DNA of 64,000 nt, from NCBI GenBank assembly GCA_016218715.1, contig JACRDG010000049.1:23194-87193 (forward strand), read 5' to 3'. A model generated the notes under the pieces. The model was not told the DNA's origin. It did no database searches and saw only the letters and a list, made by a program, of their open reading frames with translations. The DNA is from Desulfomonile tiedjei. Its GTDB lineage: Bacteria; Desulfobacterota; Desulfomonilia; Desulfomonilales; Desulfomonilaceae. Made by a program: the position numbers and the translations under genes. Positions 62,501-64,000 of this stretch are shown piece after piece (position 1 is the first letter of the stretch; every line of letters begins with the position of its first letter).

Positions 62501-62938
62501 GGCCGGACAGAAGTCGACGTGAGGAACGGCGTGATTCATAGGTTCGATGCATTGACGAAGATCTTCTCATCGATTAATCTCGGGTCTCTGGTACGAGGCC
62601 GGCTGCCCGATATCATCGCAGATGGCCTCCCATTCCAGCGGATGAGCTGGACCACCGAGGTCTTCGACACCAAATGGAAGGTCAAGGACCTGAAGCTGTT
62701 ATCTGACGCTGCCCGCGTCGACGCATCCGGTATGTACTTCAGCCAACAGGAGCGGATTGATTTCAAAGTCGAGGTGGCGCCGCTGGTCGGCCTGGACACG
62801 CTCATGTCCGGCCTGTTCGGAAATCTTATTACCCGGGACGGAAAGACGCTGACCGCGATGTTTCGGGTGCGAGGCCTGCCCGGTTCGCCGGATGTGCGCC
62901 TCGAACCGTTCGAGAATCTCAAGTTGGAAGATCGGTAA
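59594..62938 (+). CDS. Large AsmA/YhdP-like envelope protein
   Basis: 1114 residues; no strong ribosome-binding site is seen for the ATG at 59594 but a signal anchor (about 22-45) follows directly. The remainder is beta-rich and resembles the AsmA/DUF3971 superfamily: DDDLVARTVVAQLDRSLDSRVTLG near the start, many repeated strands such as DISLKGW-like elements, and the C-terminal TGRTEVDVRNGVIHRFDAL and GLFGNLITRDG with the typical AsmA end. Such proteins form long beta-groove bridges that carry phospholipids across the periplasm to the outer membrane. The length fits the bridge-type members. Its neighbours do not specify the cargo. Confidence 0.85.
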   Translation: MSKSTMQTPVAGSRAFARKFVAALLFVLLGAVFLCGGLFLYLRIGLDDDLVARTVVAQLDRSLDSRVTLGSAHLEWLSLDTAQLSIENLEIRDKSDSFLIFSVTKIDLQASVSHLVTGTLLVDSIRLNGPTLHLRPASEREQCAGGPAASCTICPVWLKPILRKVEMSRGRVFCERAAADRRQRQIALSDVQAEVTNLTAAGAEQFVLNGLLPGEAGTGSFQASGRLACNPLSGEPLRGEAGIRVKACPATTAGLLASSFGYDLPLAQGEADANLQIRGDPSNFNATGELSLLGVVLTPGKYFLGKTTIPAGTIRCVADRRGQSLRVDLQEATLPGAKVSAQASFEGFSSSDSAAEITVREADFQLEQFFPLIPLNLLDADDRNRLIAAGLKGHMGITAANWRGNLSQIESRQAGKGTLLIDVSLDKVSGFIPGSGLPVQDASGRLRVNQEEMVFNGISLTLGTSPIVLNGWIRDLKTSPKSDLFISMTAQAQDLMPIIEQSGLAGQVRPHLGWLSEPQGGISITLDVKGPLKNPSLKGRVVLEDFECRVTDFPLSLRKVNGALRFRGKTLAFSGLKGMVGESAAELSGDFSSADMRLTGEVKLVPSDLRKLKVLPESWTISGVLPLSIDLKGWQPSTAFTAKLDLKKNALRLGTYVAKAAGVPMEIEASGNRDAQGITLDEAYLTFPGSRVSAKASVDASNRLTAAIHLPPKGVETNVLIPLADPCLELQPGGRVEGDAVIKTDLARPRDVSIDGNLLLNHVSLNLGFYKRVEGLTGSIRCRGRSINATATRIKIGQTELSGKMSITDFSRPKLDILLDVGFLDTTDFTAPAGYVAKVTWGQWIRSQPVIRFLARSTGSALINVAKGKTAVRVFSDLSAKLEDNHGEIKSQGWRVKFAGGTLTGDGLIDIRETTSRPLRLDFQGDHLKMDRVLAGSELQVNVEGDVLVEGHLEWQLTTNRENHGIRKTGRTEVDVRNGVIHRFDALTKIFSSINLGSLVRGRLPDIIADGLPFQRMSWTTEVFDTKWKVKDLKLLSDAARVDASGMYFSQQERIDFKVEVAPLVGLDTLMSGLFGNLITRDGKTLTAMFRVRGLPGSPDVRLEPFENLKLEDR

Positions 62939-63048
62939 CGCGCGATCCACAGGCACGCCACGGCTTTCCGGAGTGTGCAAACGGGGACCCGCGCGTGTGC
63001 CGCGTGGAACGAGCGAGGCCCCGATCTGGAAGGAGCACCCATTATCCC

Positions 63049-63924
63049 ATGGACCAGGAACAAGCATTTTCCTTCGGCCGCAACTGGCAAGATTTCTTGA
63101 AGAGTTTTGACGAAGGGAGGGTGGCCATTGCCGAGGCGTCCCTCATCGATTTCCTCGGCCTGCCCGATCTCAGGGGCAAGAGCTTCCTGGATGTCGGGTG
63201 CGGCAGCGGCCTGTTCTCTTATGCGGCTTTCAGGTTGGGTGCGGAGAGAATTGTCAGCTTCGATCTGGATGAGTTCAGCGTCCAGTGTTGCCGGTACCTG
63301 CGCGACCGGGCCCAGCAACCATCGCATTGGGAGATCCATCAAGGATCGGTTCTGGACAAGGATTTGCTGTCCGGCCTCGGGCAATTCGATCTGGTCTACG
63401 CATGGGGAGTGCTCCATCATACGGGCCAGATGTGGGAAGCCGTCGAGAATGCGGCCGGCCTCGTCAAACCGGATGGCTATTATTACCTCGCTCTGTACAA
63501 CAAGATCCTCGGCCGCGGCGGTTCACCCGCGTGGATCCATTCATTCTGGCTGAGCGTCAAAAGGCTGTACAACACTCATCCTGCCGTGGGCATGTACGTG
63601 CTGGAGCCGTTGGCGATGGGTGCATACCTGGCCATGGTCCTTGCAAGGGGCGAGAATCCGGTCACCCACCTGAAGGACTATCGGACCAATCGAGGAATGA
63701 GCTGGCGGACGGACGCCAGGGACTGGATGGGTGGCTACCCGTACGAGTTCGCTACCGTCGAGGAAGTCTTTACGTTCGTGAGAGGGAAATTTCCTGACTT
63801 CAACCTCTTGAACATCAAGGTCACCAGCGGCCGCGGCCTGAATTGGTACCTCTTCCGCCGAACCGGGCACTCCTACTGCGAGGGCGCAGACAGAGGCGAT
63901 ACCAAGTCGCCATCCCGAGAGTAA
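63049..63924 (+). CDS. Class I SAM-dependent methyltransferase
   Basis: 291 residues from the ATG at 63049; AAGGAG lies 13 bases upstream. The SAM-binding core is clear: motif I FLDVGCGSGLFSYAAFRLGA, the acidic end of strand 2 IVSFDLDEFSV, a motif II-like VYAWGVLHHTGQMWEAV, and motif III VKPDGYYYLALYNK. The LHHTG and long C-terminal region resemble methyltransferases acting on glycans or natural products. The substrate is unknown. It follows the AsmA-like gene by 110 bases in the same direction. Confidence 0.88.
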   Translation: MDQEQAFSFGRNWQDFLKSFDEGRVAIAEASLIDFLGLPDLRGKSFLDVGCGSGLFSYAAFRLGAERIVSFDLDEFSVQCCRYLRDRAQQPSHWEIHQGSVLDKDLLSGLGQFDLVYAWGVLHHTGQMWEAVENAAGLVKPDGYYYLALYNKILGRGGSPAWIHSFWLSVKRLYNTHPAVGMYVLEPLAMGAYLAMVLARGENPVTHLKDYRTNRGMSWRTDARDWMGGYPYEFATVEEVFTFVRGKFPDFNLLNIKVTSGRGLNWYLFRRTGHSYCEGADRGDTKSPSRE

Positions 63925-63928
63925 TTTT

Positions 63929-63961
63929 GGGGAGAAACCGTTTTTCAAAAAGGTTCTCCCC
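63929..63961 (+). terminator. Hairpin after the methyltransferase gene
   Basis: GGGGAGAAACC (63929-63939) pairs, with one bulged A, with GGTTCTCCCC (63952-63961). The loop is AT-rich. Only short T stretches follow, so it is a good but not perfect intrinsic terminator; it begins five bases after the stop. Confidence 0.65.
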
Positions 63962-64000
63962 GGCTTATTTCTTTGAACGTGAATCGGTGTCAACCGGACA

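Overview
The window looks like a chromosomal segment of a large, moderately GC-rich, anaerobic Gram-negative bacterium, most likely a sulfur-metabolising member of the Desulfobacterota (former Deltaproteobacteria). Supporting signs are a DsrC with both redox cysteines, multiheme c-type cytochromes, Tat-exported iron-sulfur and NrfD quinone modules, a class I hybrid cluster protein divergent from a CRP/FNR regulator, an incomplete mannose-type PTS, and a tmRNA tag (ANNYEYALAA) next to smpB. The species cannot be fixed from the sequence alone.

Region 1 (1-8.3 kb) is the most distinctive. A minus-strand operon encodes an octaheme cytochrome of the hydroxylamine oxidoreductase (HAO) family, a tetraheme cytochrome, a Tat-exported four-cluster ferredoxin (NrfC/DsrO type), an NrfD-type quinol-interacting membrane protein, an exported HEAT-repeat protein and a further multiheme cytochrome cut by the left edge. 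Divergent from it lies a two-component system whose sensor has a periplasmic heme-c (CXXCH) domain. The layout resembles nrfABCD with an HAO-type protein in place of the NrfA nitrite reductase.

Region 2 (8.3-13.1 kb) holds a small orphan gene, a thioredoxin-DsbD-like membrane protein, the remnant of a molybdenum hydroxylase large subunit, a stand-alone receiver protein and the tmRNA gene. Region 3 (13.2-16.6 kb) is smpB-ptsI-ptsH plus an EIID gene whose natural C-terminus lies in the -1 frame. Region 4 (16.8-25.4 kb) carries an M20 peptidase, a TolC-type channel, dsrC, a TPR protein, a PlsB-type acyltransferase and tRNA-Pro. Region 5 (25.7-32.8 kb) carries a MurJ-type flippase, a large GT-C-like membrane protein, a palindrome-rich spacer, a small Cys-motif protein and an acyl-CoA synthetase.

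Region 6 (33-37.8 kb) is a nitrosative-stress locus: hcp, an HD-domain protein and a ferredoxin on the minus strand, with a divergent HcpR-like regulator and a perfect 18-bp operator-like palindrome between them. Region 7 (38-50 kb) is mostly minus strand: a Tat amidohydrolase, a B12-binding radical SAM enzyme, a glycosyltransferase, a lipoprotein, an ABC export system, and hypB with a cysteine-cluster protein. Region 8 (50-64 kb) has two large TPR proteins, an ATPase/acetyltransferase fusion, a SpoIIM/RDD/membrane-protein group, a Rho_N-like small protein, an AsmA-like giant protein and a methyltransferase.

A dispersed family of short palindromes (core GGCATCTTGCC) occupies at least seven intergenic spacers. 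No CRISPR array, rRNA operon, intact insertion sequence or prophage was seen.
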